NCBI GenBank assembly: GCA_010671965.1
Contig: JAAHIC010000244.1
Coordinates: 1 to 6,783, forward strand
Origin: Leptolyngbya sp. SIO4C5
Lineage (GTDB): Bacteria > Cyanobacteriota > Cyanobacteriia > Phormidesmidales > Phormidesmidaceae
Direction: 5' to 3'
Length of the DNA: 6,783 bases
The position numbers and the translations under genes were made by a program. The notes beneath the pieces are model-generated. The model ran no database searches and had not been told where the DNA came from. It was given only the letters and a program-made list of their open reading frames with translations. Positions 6,732-6,783 of the stretch are shown here, piece by piece. The first letter of the stretch is position 1; every line of letters begins with the position of its first letter.

Positions 6732-6756
6732 TTGAGCTGAGGCTGATGCAGCTCAA
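6732..6756. repeat. 8-bp stem with 9-nt loop
   Basis: TTGAGCTG (6732-6739) pairs perfectly with CAGCTCAA (6749-6756) around the loop AGGCTGATG. No T-run follows on either strand. If a plus-strand gene starts at 6746, its ATG and the AGG in front of it are the loop, and the right arm is codons 2-4. Otherwise it may be an upstream element of the lipA promoter. Confidence 0.45.
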
Positions 6757-6783
6757 CCAGTTAGTCAATCGCCTCGGGTTGGA
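6746..6783 (+). CDS. possible start of a divergent gene (runs off window)
   Basis: An ATG at 6746-6748 opens a frame that continues to the window edge, reading MQLNQLVNRLGL, which looks like a plausible amphipathic N-terminus. TGAGG at 6738-6742 could act as a ribosome binding site, although a 3-nt gap is short. Only 12 codons are visible, so no family can be named. It would be transcribed divergently from lipA. Confidence 0.3.
   Translation, partial: MQLNQLVNRLGL

Noticed and set aside
6732..6756. Intrinsic terminator at the right edge
   Set aside because: The stem is perfect but no T-run follows on either strand.

Overview
The window looks like cyanobacterial chromosome. It holds 13 copies of the HIP1 octamer GCGATCGC, where chance predicts about 0.1. 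The gene content agrees: a c6-type photosynthetic-lineage cytochrome and a very large GAF/PAS/GGDEF/EAL signalling protein. All confidently called genes lie on the minus strand, so the transcriptional order runs from right to left.

Layout in transcriptional order: (1) At the right edge, 6597-6783 holds the lipA leader and upstream region. It has several short repeats and possibly the first codons of a divergent gene starting at 6746. (2) lipA (5676-6596) encodes a complete lipoyl synthase. (3) A 433-bp stretch (5243-5675) has no convincing gene. It contains an 11-bp inverted repeat pair 100 bp apart and, nearer the next gene, a 14-bp dyad followed by an extended -10 box. (4) A 1376-residue c-di-GMP protein (1112-5242) has the order GAF-PAS-PAS-GAF-PAS-GAF-GGDEF-EAL, and both catalytic domains look intact. 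(5) A short secreted c-type cytochrome of the c6 family (766-1152) starts inside the end of the previous gene. (6) A TAXI-family TRAP-type solute-binding protein (1-734) starts 31 bp further on and is cut by the left edge of the window.

Genes 4 to 6 are packed like an operon: a 41-bp overlap, then a 31-bp gap. A cytoplasmic second-messenger enzyme with six sensory modules would thus be co-expressed with two exported proteins, a soluble electron carrier and a carboxylate-type binding protein. The cytochrome carries Leu at the position where photosynthetic c6 has a conserved Gln, which marks it as a low-potential c6B/c6C-like form of unsettled function. No mechanism linking the three products can be read from the sequence; the association itself is the most interesting feature. 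lipA is probably a separate transcription unit with housekeeping function.

No RNA gene, CRISPR array, insertion sequence or convincing intrinsic terminator was seen.
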